NCBI GenBank assembly: GCA_009823395.1
Contig: CM020513.1
Coordinates: forward strand, 11,983,501 to 12,047,500
Length of the DNA: 64,000 bases
Direction of reading: 5' to 3'
Source of the DNA: Thamnaconus septentrionalis
Taxonomy: Eukaryota; Chordata; Actinopteri; Tetraodontiformes; Monacanthidae
Part shown: in pieces, positions 37,680 to 49,280 of the stretch
Numbering within the stretch: position 1 is the first letter of the stretch
Layout: every line of letters begins with the position of its first letter
Notes under the pieces: model-generated
Told to the model about the DNA's origin: nothing
What the model saw: only the letters and a program-made list of their open reading frames with translations
The model's database searches: none
Translations under genes and position numbers: made by a program

Positions 37680-37830
37680 CAGAAAATCCCACTGCTAGTT
37701 CTCCTGCAGAAAATGAGCAAATTGTGATGAGGCAAATTGAATCTGTGATTGCCTTAAGATCGCAACCTATGAAAACAATTCCCCCCTCCCCCCGTTACCA
37801 TCAATTAGCTTTTGTCATGCAGGTAATCAT
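37680..37830. other. Candidate conserved noncoding element
   Basis: 'gagcaaattgtgatgagg', 'ggcaaattgaatctgtg' and 'accatcaattagctt' within 150 bases, broken only by a short C-rich run. CNE-like texture. Confidence 0.33.
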
Positions 37831-38239
37831 TTTTTTTTTTTGTTGTTGTCATTTTTTTTACACTCAAACAGTGCGACACACCTTGTGATTGTGATTATCC
37901 ATTAGCGTTGGTCGTCCCTCCGCTGGAAATTTGTCTCCTTAATGCCTGAATCGATGCTCCGAGATGAGAAGTTCTGCCTCATCACTTCATGCCTCCCGAC
38001 GCCGACGCGCAAGTCATCTTTGGGCAAACTTCATTTTAAGAAACACTAGATAGGCAATCTTTTTTTTTTTTTTTTTTTTAATTAAAAATACATAACTATC
38101 AAGAATTCTTGAATTTTTAATTCTGTGATATTAAGCTCAGCCGAGACTTGCAGCCCGTCTGCAGAAGTGGCATTTTGTCTGCACCAGAAGCTGTGGATCC
38201 TGCAACGGCAAATCATTTTTTTTTTTTTCTTGGAGCAGT

Positions 38240-38302
38240 GAGAGGAAAGGAAGAGAGGAGAGGAGAGGAGAGGAAAAGAGAGGAAAGGAGAGGAGAGAAG
38301 GG
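38240..38302 (+). repeat. (GGAGA)n purine array
   Basis: Imperfect pentanucleotide GGAGA units with AAAG interruptions. A polypurine tract of about 60 bases. Confidence 0.9.
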
Positions 38303-39766
38303 AACAGTTCCTAACTGTCAGCACCTGCTAGAGGCTTCTAATAGACAAGGTGTGCTTTGGGACTTGTTCAATCACCTCGGCGCTGCGGTCGCTATGTAGA
38401 TCCTGTAAGGGAGGTGGTCCCTGGTCAACCCAGGCGGACCCCCCCGCCTCCAACCCCCGCCCCAACCTCGCCAACAAATGAGACACGGCTCTCTCAGACA
38501 GGCGCACTCATTATACACCAGGACATACACACGTATGGCTGTCGTGTGTTCGCCAGGACCTCCTTCCCGCCCTTCCTCCTCACATGGTGTGGGGGTGGTG
38601 GGGGAGGAGGGGCTGAAGACCAGCAGAGGAGGGTGAAAGTATCTGGATCATGACCTTTCCTCAGGCGCGCTGAGACAAATTAAAGCTAGACGTGGAGACA
38701 AGAGGAGGCTGAGCAGACCTTCCACGCGGCTCCGAGGGCCATCACAGCCCTGCCACCTCGCCCACCAGGCTCTGTTACCTACCTGCTCAAATAACAAAAA
38801 TAAAAAAATAAATCAAAATAACAAGCTGCCAAACATCTCGGTACTTTTAGGTCTGGAGCTCATGCGGCATTCCGGTGAAAAAATGAAAGAAAAAAAAGAA
38901 AAGAAAAGATGTTTTCTACAAAGAAAAGAGGTTAAAAGTTTAAGGCCACGCTGCCAAAATAAGAAAAAAGAAGGTAAAAAAAAAACACTTTACTTGAAGG
39001 AAACATCCCCAGCACTAACTCTCAATGACGCAGCAGAAGCTGTGAGGAGTGGAAGGCAGATTCGGAGCTCACAGCAGACTACCTCAGCTATGGAACTAAT
39101 TGTTTCCATTTCAAAGCCGCTTAGCTGCCTGGGGGAAACTCTGACAGTCGGACACCACAGAAGCAAACGTCCAGAGAGCAGAGCCGTGTCTGGGACTCAA
39201 AGCTGATCACCCAACACATGCATCTGCTTTCTTAACTCTCAGGCACAAAAAAACAAAAAAAAAAAAACCCAAAAGGAAAGGAGGCTGGTCGAGCATCACG
39301 GTCTACCGAAGTGAGGACCGAGAGGAACCACACGCTGCCCGGGCTAAATAAAGACTCCTCCCCGAGGTCTACATGGAAAGACAGCTTATTGAAAGTCGCC
39401 CCCTTTTTTTGGGAAATTTTAATTGCTAAGGAAAATCGAAAAAAAAAGGAAGAGCTTAACAGGAACAAGTGCAGGGATTGGCTGGACGTGGCCACCACTC
39501 ACCATGGGTTTAGAGCCAGCAAGCAGCAGCAGCACACGGAAACACAGCACGCAAAGTTCATTTTTGGCGCCTTTTTTTTTTTCGTGAGGTAAAACCGAGA
39601 GGTTAAATGAGTTCCGGGGATGAAACGCCAAGATGTTGTGGGAAATTTATGAAGGTCGTTGGATTGAACTTAACCTCGGGGCCTGTGGAGCTCTTTTTTT
39701 ATTGTGTCTGCCTGTGAACGCACACTGAAATATTGAGAAGTACACCACAGCCATTAAAAAGACAAA

Positions 39767-39830
39767 CTCACCTGAGATGCAGAAGGGAGAGTCGACCATC
39801 ATCGGCACAGAACCGTAAAGAAAAGAGAAG
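39767..39830 (-). other. Weak candidate exon end with splice donor
   Basis: On the minus strand the sequence ATCTCAG is followed by GTGAGTTTG, a near-consensus 5' splice site. Upstream is a short frame starting ATGATG that would encode MMVDSPFCIS, preceded by a CT-rich run. No acceptor AG follows that CT run, so if real this would be the end of a first exon. I do not recognise the peptide. Donor-like strings occur by chance every few kilobases. Confidence 0.15.
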
Positions 39831-41079
39831 ACAAGAGGTTGTTAGAGGTTGTTATACAGCAGCAGCACTTCCAGTCCAGCTGGAGCCTTTTGATTTAATC
39901 ATTCCATGGAATGCCATGAGGATAGGACATATGGGTGGAATAATCTCGTCAGTAAAAATCTCACGCCGCGGAAACAACCCTATAATTGCAATATGCACAG
40001 TACGCAAACAGGCTTTCAGTGCCGCTTCCACTTGTTTGGATTTCACTGGCTGCTACGTGGTAAAACGGCAACACAAGAGAAACACGACACGTCTCCATAC
40101 TGCTCATATAGTGTCCCCCCATATCCACACCCCCCCTCTCCCCACCCCCCCGTCCAGAAGAATCTGCGGTCCAACTAGACTCCAAATATCAGTGTGCACA
40201 CTGACGAGCGACGCCCGCAACACGGCCTCCTCTGTTTACATGCCGCCGCGAGTTGCCGCGTCGCCTATAGGCGACCTCAAAGAGAGGCGGGGAGCCGCTG
40301 CAGCGAGTACGACGCGAGAAAATATCAGAGGGTTCCCAGCGAGGGGGGAGCAAAACACAAGCAAGTCAAACGCCTTTCAAGTCGAATTGGACGGCTGAGT
40401 CCTCTGAACGCATCGGGTGAGACACCCTGCACAAGTGTGGATGTGTTGTGTGTGTGTTTTGTCAGTTGCTGTTTAGACTGCTGTGGATTTCAACTATAGG
40501 TGGAACTGATTCCATCTGGAAAACAGACGATTGTTGCACTTGCAAAGTATTTTTGTTTTTTTTTTTTTTTTTACCTACTTATGAGCTCATATGAACACTG
40601 CAGACAGATTTGAAATTGCTTGCTTTATTATTCAGGTATTTGCAATTTAAAAATAAAGTGCCCCTACGTCCCCATGCTCACCCATTCAAATTCAAACTTC
40701 ACATTAGATTTGAACGCAATAGATGAAGTCCCCCTGATGCCTGAGGGGGGTCTGTCATTTTTCCAGAAGTTATTTCATCGTCTGTCATTTAAAGCAAAGC
40801 ACTTGGTCTTATAGCGCAAGTCAACATCGTGGTGTTCCGGTTTCAACAATCCTAGAGTCAAAGCTAAAATCTTAGCCAACGTGTTAGATTACGTTAGCTA
40901 GCGCTGAAGATGCACAGTGATATGAGCCACATGCAACTGCCCAGCAACGCACCCATAATGCTAATATATCAACTAAATTGTATTGTAATTAATCTACCTG
41001 CCCACTGCCAACACCCTGGAAACACTGACTTTAAAAACCTACTTGTTTAATGAAATACAACCCTCCCTATACTCTATAC

Positions 41080-41560
41080 TTCCAGTTGAAAATATTTTCA
41101 TCCAATTACTGCAGCACACTCTGGATGAAGAGTCAAAGGGGAGGAGCACAATTGTTTGAGGTGCAGATGATGTGATGAGGCCAGTTGTTTTACTAAAGTG
41201 AGCTTTGCCAAGCTGTAATGGAGGGGATGTGTCTGCGGGAGAGCCTTCGCCCGCGCGTGAATACTGATGCCTTTGACTGATTGCCACGTCTGCGCCATCT
41301 AATTTGAAAGGTGGACAGTGATGAATGTCTTCCCTCCACTTACTGACCGTCTGATGTATTATGCATCCCCATCTGATCAGAGAGGCTGATGAGGCGCGGG
41401 GGAGATGAGGGGTGTCCATGTCCGACGCACCCTGACATTGGTTATATAAATGACTGCACCTCCACGCCTTTCATTTCCCAGCTCACAGGTCACGGGAGGA
41501 GCTAATAGGGCCATCGTTAATAGGGGATGACTGACTTCAGCTGGGGCCGCCCGTGCATTC
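41080..41560. other. Candidate conserved noncoding element block
   Basis: About 480 bases without tandem repeats, with a moderate number of ATTA/TAAT words ('ccatctaatttg', 'ggagctaatagggcc', 'cgttaatagggg'). The minus-strand frame here (126 codons) is unremarkable. Confidence 0.3.
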
Positions 41561-43359
41561 TGATGGGCTGCACGTTTGACAAAGTCTATCAACTCTCGCG
41601 GCCGAGCCGTGCCCCCCTCCACCTCCCCCCACCCTCTTGTCAGGTCTCCCTGGAGTCTAATTGTCAGAGACGCAAACGTGGGCAGCAGCCGGAGGACTTC
41701 GCCATCGGCCGGCCCGAGCGCCACTCTGATCATCTCGCCTGTGTACGTTCATCTCAGCGAGGAAAAAAAAAAACCTAAACCGCCTTCTTGCTGCAGCCTC
41801 TCGGCAAAAAAACCCTGTGGTTTCAGGCTGGCCGCTTTGATCCGGGAGGCGGACCGCGCTGCCCCACGAGTCGCTGAAGGAGTGAAACCTTTTCTATTAG
41901 CTTGGAGAGAAAAAGCCCAGGTGTCATGACGTGTTTTGTTCTCAGTGAAGCAATATTGGTAAGTGTGACTCTGCTGTGGGAGCGTGCCGGACTCACTCTT
42001 TGCTTAAGTATCCGCCAGGAGAGTGCTCTCCGACACTGCCAGGGCTCCTGCGTGCCCATCAACGACACGTTTTAATGTGCCCAGGAGATATTAACTGCAG
42101 TGGGGGGGCGGCACAGCGGGCACAGGACGTTGGCCCTAACGAGTTCATGGCTGGTCCTAATTGAGTCATTTTTCGCTGTTTTTCCTCTTTCCTTCTGTTG
42201 TCACATTAGGAGCTGCAACATTCTCTGCGAGGTTCCTTTAAGAGGCGCGCAACACCACAAAAAGTTACCTTTGGTTCAGATAAGCCTATTCATAAAGACA
42301 CACACACACACTGACACACCCAGAGGAGGATGTGTCACAGAGAACGCACCTCGTCGAAATAGAAAACAGGAAGCAGGAGCGCTCTGCCCGTGAAGGTCAG
42401 AAACACACCAGAGTTCTGCAGAACACGGCAACATCACAGATGACAATGACTATGGATCATATCGATGGAAGTGGGTCGGGAATGTATGCTTTTAAATCAA
42501 CGGATGCAGCTCAAGCACAAGGTGCTGTGATTGTTTGTCCCTTCAAAAGGATGATGCTCTGTGAATCATCAGCGATGCAGCAGGAGATACTTTGCTTTTC
42601 AGTGGAGCAGGTTGTGACAACGGCTGCTTGTAAGACTTGTGGGGTGCAATTCCCTCGTTGTTTATTGACCTTCAGGGCCAATGTAGCGACTCCAGGTTGG
42701 CAAAAAAAAAAAATCTAAACTAAACTGGAAGTAAACACACATGATGGAATGAAAAGTAAAATAGAAACCACTACGAAACTCTGCAAGTGACCGGCCAAAC
42801 GCCATGCTGCAAGAGCTTTTTCATTTTCCCAAACCATCCAAATCCAAATGACTCTCATTTGTATAAATACGTCCGCTGATTATGCAGGGGGAAAAAAACC
42901 CGGCAGTGTTTACCAGCCAAAGAGCAAGGAAGCCATATTTAATTCATTAGAAAAACACACTTCGCGGGAAGACTTTTAATGCAGGCCTTACATTACTCGG
43001 GCGGCTTTTAAAGAGTGTTCAGTATGCGGAGGAGGGGGGACTTATGGCAAAGTAGTGGATAATAGGTGAAAAAAGGGGCTTGGGTGAAAATCAGCCCGTC
43101 TCCAATGAGCCATTAATTAGCGCTGAAGGAGGTGAACGACGTGTTCAAGAGCGGAGGATTCTTCATTAGTCATCCCGGGGCTGTGCACTCGTCATACAGG
43201 CGCACAATTAGACCTCCCACCACTCCAGCAGGAGCGGCAGCCTCCCCTCGGCCGAGAGGGATCCGTAAGGTGTCACGGCCACAATCTGGGCGACGGCCTT
43301 CGGAGCCGACGTCCGTTTCCGCCCCACTTCCCCAGTCAGCCGCCACTTTGATTTAAAAT

Positions 43360-43600
43360 ACATGCGTCCCATTATGGCGTATCTGGCCGTTATAATTAGA
43401 CAACGGGAGCAGATATTCGCGAGGAGACACCGCATGCGATCTAATTAGCATTGCATTAAGGCGCTGTATCAAAGTTGTAGCGCATGTGCTTTTGTTGGAG
43501 GCTCCTTTCATCTTTGGGGAGGGTGGAGGATTGTTCTAAAGATTGCCCGTGTCATTAATCGCTCTTCAAGATGCTAAATGAGCGAGAGCATTAGACCCCG
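43360..43600. other. Candidate conserved noncoding element
   Basis: TAATTA cores at 43393-43398 and 43442-43447, a 'cccattatggcg' word, 'gcattgcattaaggcg' and 'gtcattaatcgctc'. No simple repeat. One of the better CNE candidates by texture. Confidence 0.4.
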
Positions 43601-45049
43601 TGATTGACACGCTCTAGTCCAACCGGATTTACCGCATTTGGTTTTTCTAGGTTTTTTTTTTTTTTTTTCTTCTTCTTTTTTTGTAATCCGTCAGGGGAAC
43701 TGTTGGCTTTTTTTGAGCGGAGCCGGGCCAGTTAAGCAGTTGTAGCCGAGCATGTATAAGATGGATCAGACATACATTATTTTCCACAAAGCCCCGGCGA
43801 ACAAGGAGACGCGGCAGAGAGGAGCTATCCGTCGCGCGCGGCTCAACATCTGCGGGCAGCTTTGTTGACATTAATAGCTCATATTTACAGCCAGAATGGG
43901 TTTGTCGACCGGCTACACAATTTACAGCGGCCGCGGAAAAAGACTTCAATCAAACCGGCCGTTCTCCTCGGGCCGCTCTGAAATAGTCACTTAACGTCTT
44001 AACCCATAATAATTTACCCTCACCTGTATCTGATACTCACTTTAACCTCATCTTCTTTTTTTTTTCTTTTACCAGCAAAAACAACCTTTAAAGAATGCGA
44101 GGGGAGTAAGGACTTCAGAGGGATGCCTTCTGGACAAGAGTGGCAAGAACGGCAGACAAGAGTAGCGCCTATAGAGAGGAGAGAAGGGAGGCGGCGGGCT
44201 TCTCTGCGTGCTGCATAGATTCTTCTTCCACGGGAATGCAAGACACACGCATGTGCTGTTGCGCTCATGCAAAAAACAACAACAAAAAAACACTGGTTTT
44301 CCTTCAATCATGGCCCTGCAACTTTTTTTCTGCGTGTGTGTGCATGTGTGCGTGTGCAGGCACGCGCACACGCCCGTGCGTGCGCTTCTTGTCGTGACGC
44401 CCCGGTAAAGTGGTAGAGAAAGCAAACAGTGAAAAGTAAGAAAACAACAGCGATATAGTCATTTAAAGGGAGTCTATTTTGAGTCGGGGACAGCTTCTCT
44501 CCCCGTTACTGAATTAATCAAATCCAAAGGACATCATCTTCAAACTCGACATCCCCCTAAAGGCGAGCGTCTCATTCCGTATGCAGCGGAGGAAGCTTCA
44601 CAACATCCTAAAAATACAGCGCTCCTGGAAGAGAGGTGCTCTACCAGTCTGAGGGGAAGCATGAAAAACTGGCGGGCCCATGGGAGTAGGCATTGTGATT
44701 AGATGCAAAAACTCTGCTTTCATAAACAGCATTAGCTCTTGTTAGACAACCCACCCCTCCCACACATGCAAGCCCCTCTCTGTTTTTTGTTTTTATTTTT
44801 TTGTGCAAAAGGCAGGGAGGAAGACATTATGGTTTTATTTGCATTTTCCCTTTAACCAGCCCCCCCCCCTCCCCCTCCTCCAGAAGGTAAACGCCAGCGG
44901 GTGAAAGCTCCTGCCGTCAGACAGGTGTTCGGACCGACGGCTCCGTCGCGCTCGTCGCCTTCCGGTCGCCATCCCCGGCAACAAGGAACTGGGAGGTTTA
45001 TTCCCCCCCCCCACCACCACCCTCACTCTCTCCCCATTTTACCCACTGC

Positions 45050-45180
45050 CTCTTTGAACTAATCAATTTGCTCCAGGCTATTGCTCTCTTGTGATCACAT
45101 GAGCCCCAATAAAAGGCCTAATGCAGCGCTCGGTCAGGTTTATTTTGCTGTTTCATCATCGGCTTGTAGTGTCTGCTGCT
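45050..45180. other. Candidate conserved noncoding element
   Basis: 'ctaatcaatttgc', 'ccaataaaaggcc' and 'catcatcggcttg' in balanced sequence, directly left of a (CA)n tract. Confidence 0.3.
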
Positions 45181-45196
45181 AAATTAAAAAAAACAT

Positions 45197-45198
<2 letters not shown>

Positions 45199-45246
<48 letters not shown>
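45199..45246 (+). repeat. (CA)24 microsatellite, left arm of an inverted pair
   Basis: A perfect CA run. Its reverse complement, a (TG)n tract, begins about 118 bases downstream, so the two could fold into one long hairpin. Confidence 0.97.
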
Positions 45247-45248
<2 letters not shown>

Positions 45249-45363
45249 ACATGCTTCACAGCTTCACGTAATTTGTAGTGATTGTGTTTATTGACTGTAA
45301 AATCACAGCAGGTCCCGTTTGGAATTGTAAAATGAGAAAACATATGTATTTCAATAAAGGGGA

Positions 45364-45364
<1 letters not shown>

Positions 45365-45416
<52 letters not shown>
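45365..45416 (+). repeat. (TG)26 microsatellite, right arm of an inverted pair
   Basis: About 52 bases of perfect TG, immediately followed by a (GA)n tract at 45420-45449. The minus-strand frame running through both arms is a repeat artefact. Confidence 0.97.
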
Positions 45417-45417
<1 letters not shown>

Positions 45418-45419
45418 AA

Positions 45420-45449
45420 AGAGAGAGAGAGAGAGAGAGTGAGAGAGAA
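45420..45449 (+). repeat. (GA)n microsatellite
   Basis: GA run with one T interruption, four bases after the (TG)26 tract. Confidence 0.92.
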
Positions 45450-47540
45450 TTTGAGCTCAGAGTTACTGCAGGTCTGTTTGATGCCGCCAGACACTTTTTC
45501 CCCCCACATATTTGCATATCAATGATCAATGTCAATTAGAAGTTGTGTTTTTTTTTTTCCTCTCTCTCTTTTAATGAGCACAAGCAGCCGTTGCGGCGGA
45601 AGGCGCCAGAATACAAATGGTTCGATTCGGAAAAAGGTAACGGAAGCCGACAAGTTTGCCTGCCATCACTCAGTGTCAGCGCCGGTTATCGGCAGATTTG
45701 TCTCTCTGTCGGTCTGTCACTCTCTGGGCGCCTCCATTACTCCACTGCCTAGTTCAAGACAATACACAATTTTAGAGGAAAAACTGATGCTATCTGAAAG
45801 TTACACGACGCAGGACATACAAACACTGCTCCATCATTTTATTATTTTTTTCTCTTTTCCAAGAGAGCCGGCATGGACGGCTTTTAAATGCACATAAATA
45901 CCAGCGTTCAACAAATAAAAGGATAAATTTAACTCGTGAAAAATTATGCAATTCACAAGAGGGATATGAAAACAAACACTCCAAATTTTTGTGTTTAATT
46001 TTATCGTTACGTTATCATTATTATTATTATTATTTCTCCGTCCGCGGTGTCTTTTTTTAGAACGCGAGTGAGGCAGCTGTCCTCACCACTTCCTGTTTAT
46101 CTCTCAAACGGAAACTGGCCATCCGGTGTTTGTTGTCGCCGTTGCACTTTTTATTTGACATCTCAAGCTTTCACTCGTTCTCTGCCTGGTTCGGAACAAC
46201 ATTAAGCCTCACACCGAGGGAGGAAACGGCTTTAAGAAAGCACAGAAAATGAGAATGACATTCAGGAAGCAATTGATGTTCGATTAACTGAACACGTTTG
46301 CTGCAGTCAGTGCAGTCGTGGGCAAAGCTAAGAGACATCCAGGAGTAAAGAAGGCTTTAAGTAGGTGCATCAGGCTGGAGGTGAGTGTTTGTGTCATAAT
46401 GTCGTAAAGCAGTCCAAAGTTTCTCACAGTTGGGATGTGGGAGACCAGATCGTGCTCTCTGAGGGGCGTGCAAAGAGCCTCATTCTCCCCATACATAACA
46501 CATCATTTTACCATCACAGCAACCCCAGTGCTGTATAATTACAGTAAAAATGTTGCACAGTTCCCCCTTAATGTCGGCCAGGGCTTCACTTCCTGGTCTC
46601 GCTTTGCACGAGAACAACATGCAATGAGCTGATTTATGGCTTCCGAGGTCCTTGCACCTCTTTCTGCCATGACAGCTTCCCACCGCACCGAACCCGAGGC
46701 TGCTCGCACTCACTGCCCGCCTCACTACGGCAACCCTTTCTTCCACCCAACGCACTCTTCAAAAGGCCTTGCGCCTGAATCTGCGTTCCGCCGTCAGTTC
46801 TTAAACGCGGCGCTTCACAACAAAGGCCTCTTCCTAAATAGATGTGGCTACGCGTCGCGTCCTTGACAGTGACTGGAAAATTCTTTTGTCCGTCACCATT
46901 GTGAGGCGCCTGCAAATGGATGAAGCCATTTTGCGGGCACAGTTCCTGTAAAATGAAGTGTATATAAAGTAAGAACATGCAGGAGGGTCTCCTCCCTGCA
47001 CCATGAATGAGTCGCTGCTGCCGTGGGGAGTTAGTGACATGATTGTGATTGGACGAGACAAAGAGAATCCAGATCAAAGCAATCTCTAGTGTTTTGGCCC
47101 CCAGCGTAGTGTAGAGCAGGCCCACACACACATGCGTGCGCACACACACACACACACACACACACAAAGTACTGTATACAGCAAAGTATACACATGATGA
47201 GTCTTGCACTTGCACCAAAACACATGCAGCCTCTCTACCTTTTCACTCACTCACACTCACACACGCAAGCTCACACTTTGTGTCACACATTTACGCTTTG
47301 CACTTCACAATTTGGGCCCATATTCACACATTGTTCACACCCGACACTCACACACTGTGAGGCTCCAGACTGCTGGCTTTCCGTATGAGCTTCGAGACCT
47401 CAGAGACTTTCGTGAAGGGAAAAGCATGTAAAAATTCTTAGATTTACGCTATCTCGAAATATACGGGATATCAAAGTGATGATATATATTGGAAGCATAT
47501 CTTAGGTCACTAGAGTGCATCAGAACTTCATCTTATGGCA
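45450..47540. other. Non-coding stretch
   Basis: Octamer ATTTGCAT at 45510-45517. An ATT trinucleotide run at 46016-46034. 46.6-47.2 kb has a 194-codon minus-strand frame that includes translated CA repeat and no known domain. Low-complexity CA-rich DNA extends to about 47.36 kb. Confidence 0.45.
47123..47166 (+). repeat. (CA)n with 'catgcgtgcg' interruption
   Basis: About 44 bases of uninterrupted pyrimidine-purine alternation. Source of His-Thr and Cys-Val frames. Confidence 0.93.
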
Positions 47541-47800
47541 TTCTCAGAGTTTGCATGCCGTCCCTGTGTCTGCATGGGTTCTCGCCGGGCCTCTTCCTCC
47601 CACAGCATCCAACAAAATAAAAACATGCATATTAGGCTCAGTGAGAAGCCCAAACTGTCTGATGGTGTGAGTGCGAGGGTCACTGGGAGCTGTGTTGGTC
47701 CTGCAATACTTGTCCAGTGTATAACCCCACCTTCACCCTGAGACAACTCTGATAGGCTCGAGTAACCAGCACGACCTTGTGGAGACAGGAAATGGATAAG
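47541..47800 (+). mobile_element. Teleost SINE-like retroposon, 5'-truncated
   Basis: The order of phrases matches the body of a very abundant teleost retroposon as I remember it: 'gagtttgcatgc' with 'gtgtctgcatgggtt', then 'cttcctcccacag', 'aaacatgcatattagg', 'ggtgtgagtg', 'tgttggtcctgc', 'acttgtccagtgtat', 'gataggctcgag' and an 'aaatggata' tail. The tRNA-like head expected upstream is absent. A multi-base deletion follows 'tgttggtcctgc'. Non-coding and degenerate. The family name is not claimed. Confidence 0.8.
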
Positions 47801-48685
47801 ACCGATTACATTATGTAAAAACCAGGAGATAAAATCAATACACACCTGTTCTCCTCTTCTCTACCACAGTTTACAGTTAAATGTATATATAATCATTATT
47901 TGTATGGCTTCCTGTTGTTAATTTTCCCTCTGTGTTTAATAATAAGTAACTAATTTTATAGCTAAGTTTACAATCTACATGGTTTTATTTATTTTTTATA
48001 ATTTTTTGCTACATTCGTATTCAGGCACCGTGGCAATTAAGAAAAACGTAATAAACAGCTCTCAGTAAATAAACAGCCACTACCTCAGTGGGGAGGATGT
48101 GGGAATTCCCAGCCAGCCAACAGCTGCACACATTCGCCACTCCTGCCGTTCACCTCCCACACTCTTCACTTCAAGGAACCGTAAAGAATCTCACCACAAC
48201 AATTTCACAAATACATTTGGCACGGCGGGTAATGACCTGACTGTGGCGAACCGCCACTGCAGATAGACACGGTCTCGCCGTTTCAGACGCTGCTCCTTGC
48301 GTGACATCATCAGATGTAAAAGTGCCCCGGCGTGCGCACAAACAGCATTTGTCTCACCGCGTCGCGTGCGCTGTGAATAAACTCATGCAAATTCAGGCGT
48401 CTCCCTTCGCACGTAAACAGGAGCAGCTACCAGCTCACTGGGGGAGGAGGGGAGGAGGAGGAGGGAGGTCTGACTGGGAGGAGTGCAGGTTCTGAACTGG
48501 TGCTGAGTGGGAGCTGTGGTGTGACCTTCCATGTGACCTTGCTGTTGACATCAGAGCGGGCGATGCGGCGACAGGGACGGTCGGCCTCAGACTGACACAC
48601 AGACGCGGACGCGGGACACAAGCTTCCCACAATGCAACGAGAGAAAGGCGCACTTAGGCAGCCTCTTGCTTCATTCTTTCCAGCA
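47801..48685. other. Non-coding stretch
   Basis: AT-rich to 48.06 kb, then more GC-rich. Octamer ATGCAAAT at 48385-48392 and a G-run cluster at 48440-48470. No gene. Confidence 0.45.
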
Positions 48686-48689
48686 GTAT

Positions 48690-49280
48690 CAGTTTAATTG
48701 ACATTTTCTGTTCCCGCAGTCCCATAAATGGAAGCCACCGTTTAATTGCTTTCATATGGCTAATCCAAATTAAGCATGCCCACAAAATAAGATATTCCAT
48801 TTCATTTGGGTAGCTGATGATTCCAGCCAATCTTTCCCTTTCCCCTCTCTGTGTGCCGACAATGTCGAGGAACTTCTGTATGAATAACTTCAAATCTTGG
48901 GAAAGACCCAATTTTGCGCAAAACTGTTTGTTCAAGACAATCCTATATTTGCCATGGCATGGATGCTGAATACATCAGCGTTGGAGTGCTACATTGGCTT
49001 AGAGAAAGTACATTTGAGTTGGAAAAAGTTGCCTAATTGAACCAGATACTCCATTGTGCAACGTCTGCGCTCTTTCTCCAAAACCAACAGAGGGGAAATG
49101 AATGTGTGAAACGGAGAAAAGAATGATAGAATTATGTTCTCGCCTCAATTCATGCAGCTCTTTGTGCCCGCTGATTTATCTTAGCGGTGGTTTGATACAT
49201 TCTTCTCCTCACAATCTGCAATGAAGAGGGAATTACTGCCATGTTCATTACAGTTCGACAACTTTTATATTTATCCTCCT
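48690..49280. other. Candidate conserved noncoding element, longest block
   Basis: Nearly 600 bases with no microsatellite, homopolymer or recognisable repeat, which is unusual in this window. Contains 'gtttaattgac', 'cgtttaattgc' beside an E-box-like CATATG (48753-48758), 'ggctaatccaaattaagc', 'cctaattgaacc' and 'gctgatttatcttagc'. A 93-codon minus-strand frame lies in the first half but is not protein-like. The best CNE candidate here, on composition alone. Confidence 0.45.

Larger units (their letters stand above)
35061..39764. other. Non-coding stretch with simple-repeat and CNE-like blocks
   Basis: Contains A19 (35428-35446), a CpG-rich part at 35880-36180, a CTTTT-type tract (36212-36242), a T20 tract (38060-38079), a GGAGA array (38240-38302) and G-runs at 38585-38615. 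One CNE-like block is listed separately. No gene is supported. Confidence 0.5.
39831..45197. other. Non-coding stretch with several CNE-like blocks
   Basis: Holds CNE-like blocks at 41.08-41.56, 43.36-43.60 and 45.05-45.18 kb (listed), T tracts at 40556-40572 and 43652-43668, and C-runs at 40124-40153, 44860-44880 and 45003-45020. The longest frame in the window, 221 codons at 39733-40398 on the plus strand, has no domain, no repeats of a known type and no recognisable homology. Confidence 0.5.

Noticed and set aside
39733..40398. 221-codon plus-strand frame
   Set aside because: The longest frame in the window, but composition is random-like, no domain is visible, and a vertebrate single-exon gene of this kind is not expected. 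A search would be needed to revive it.
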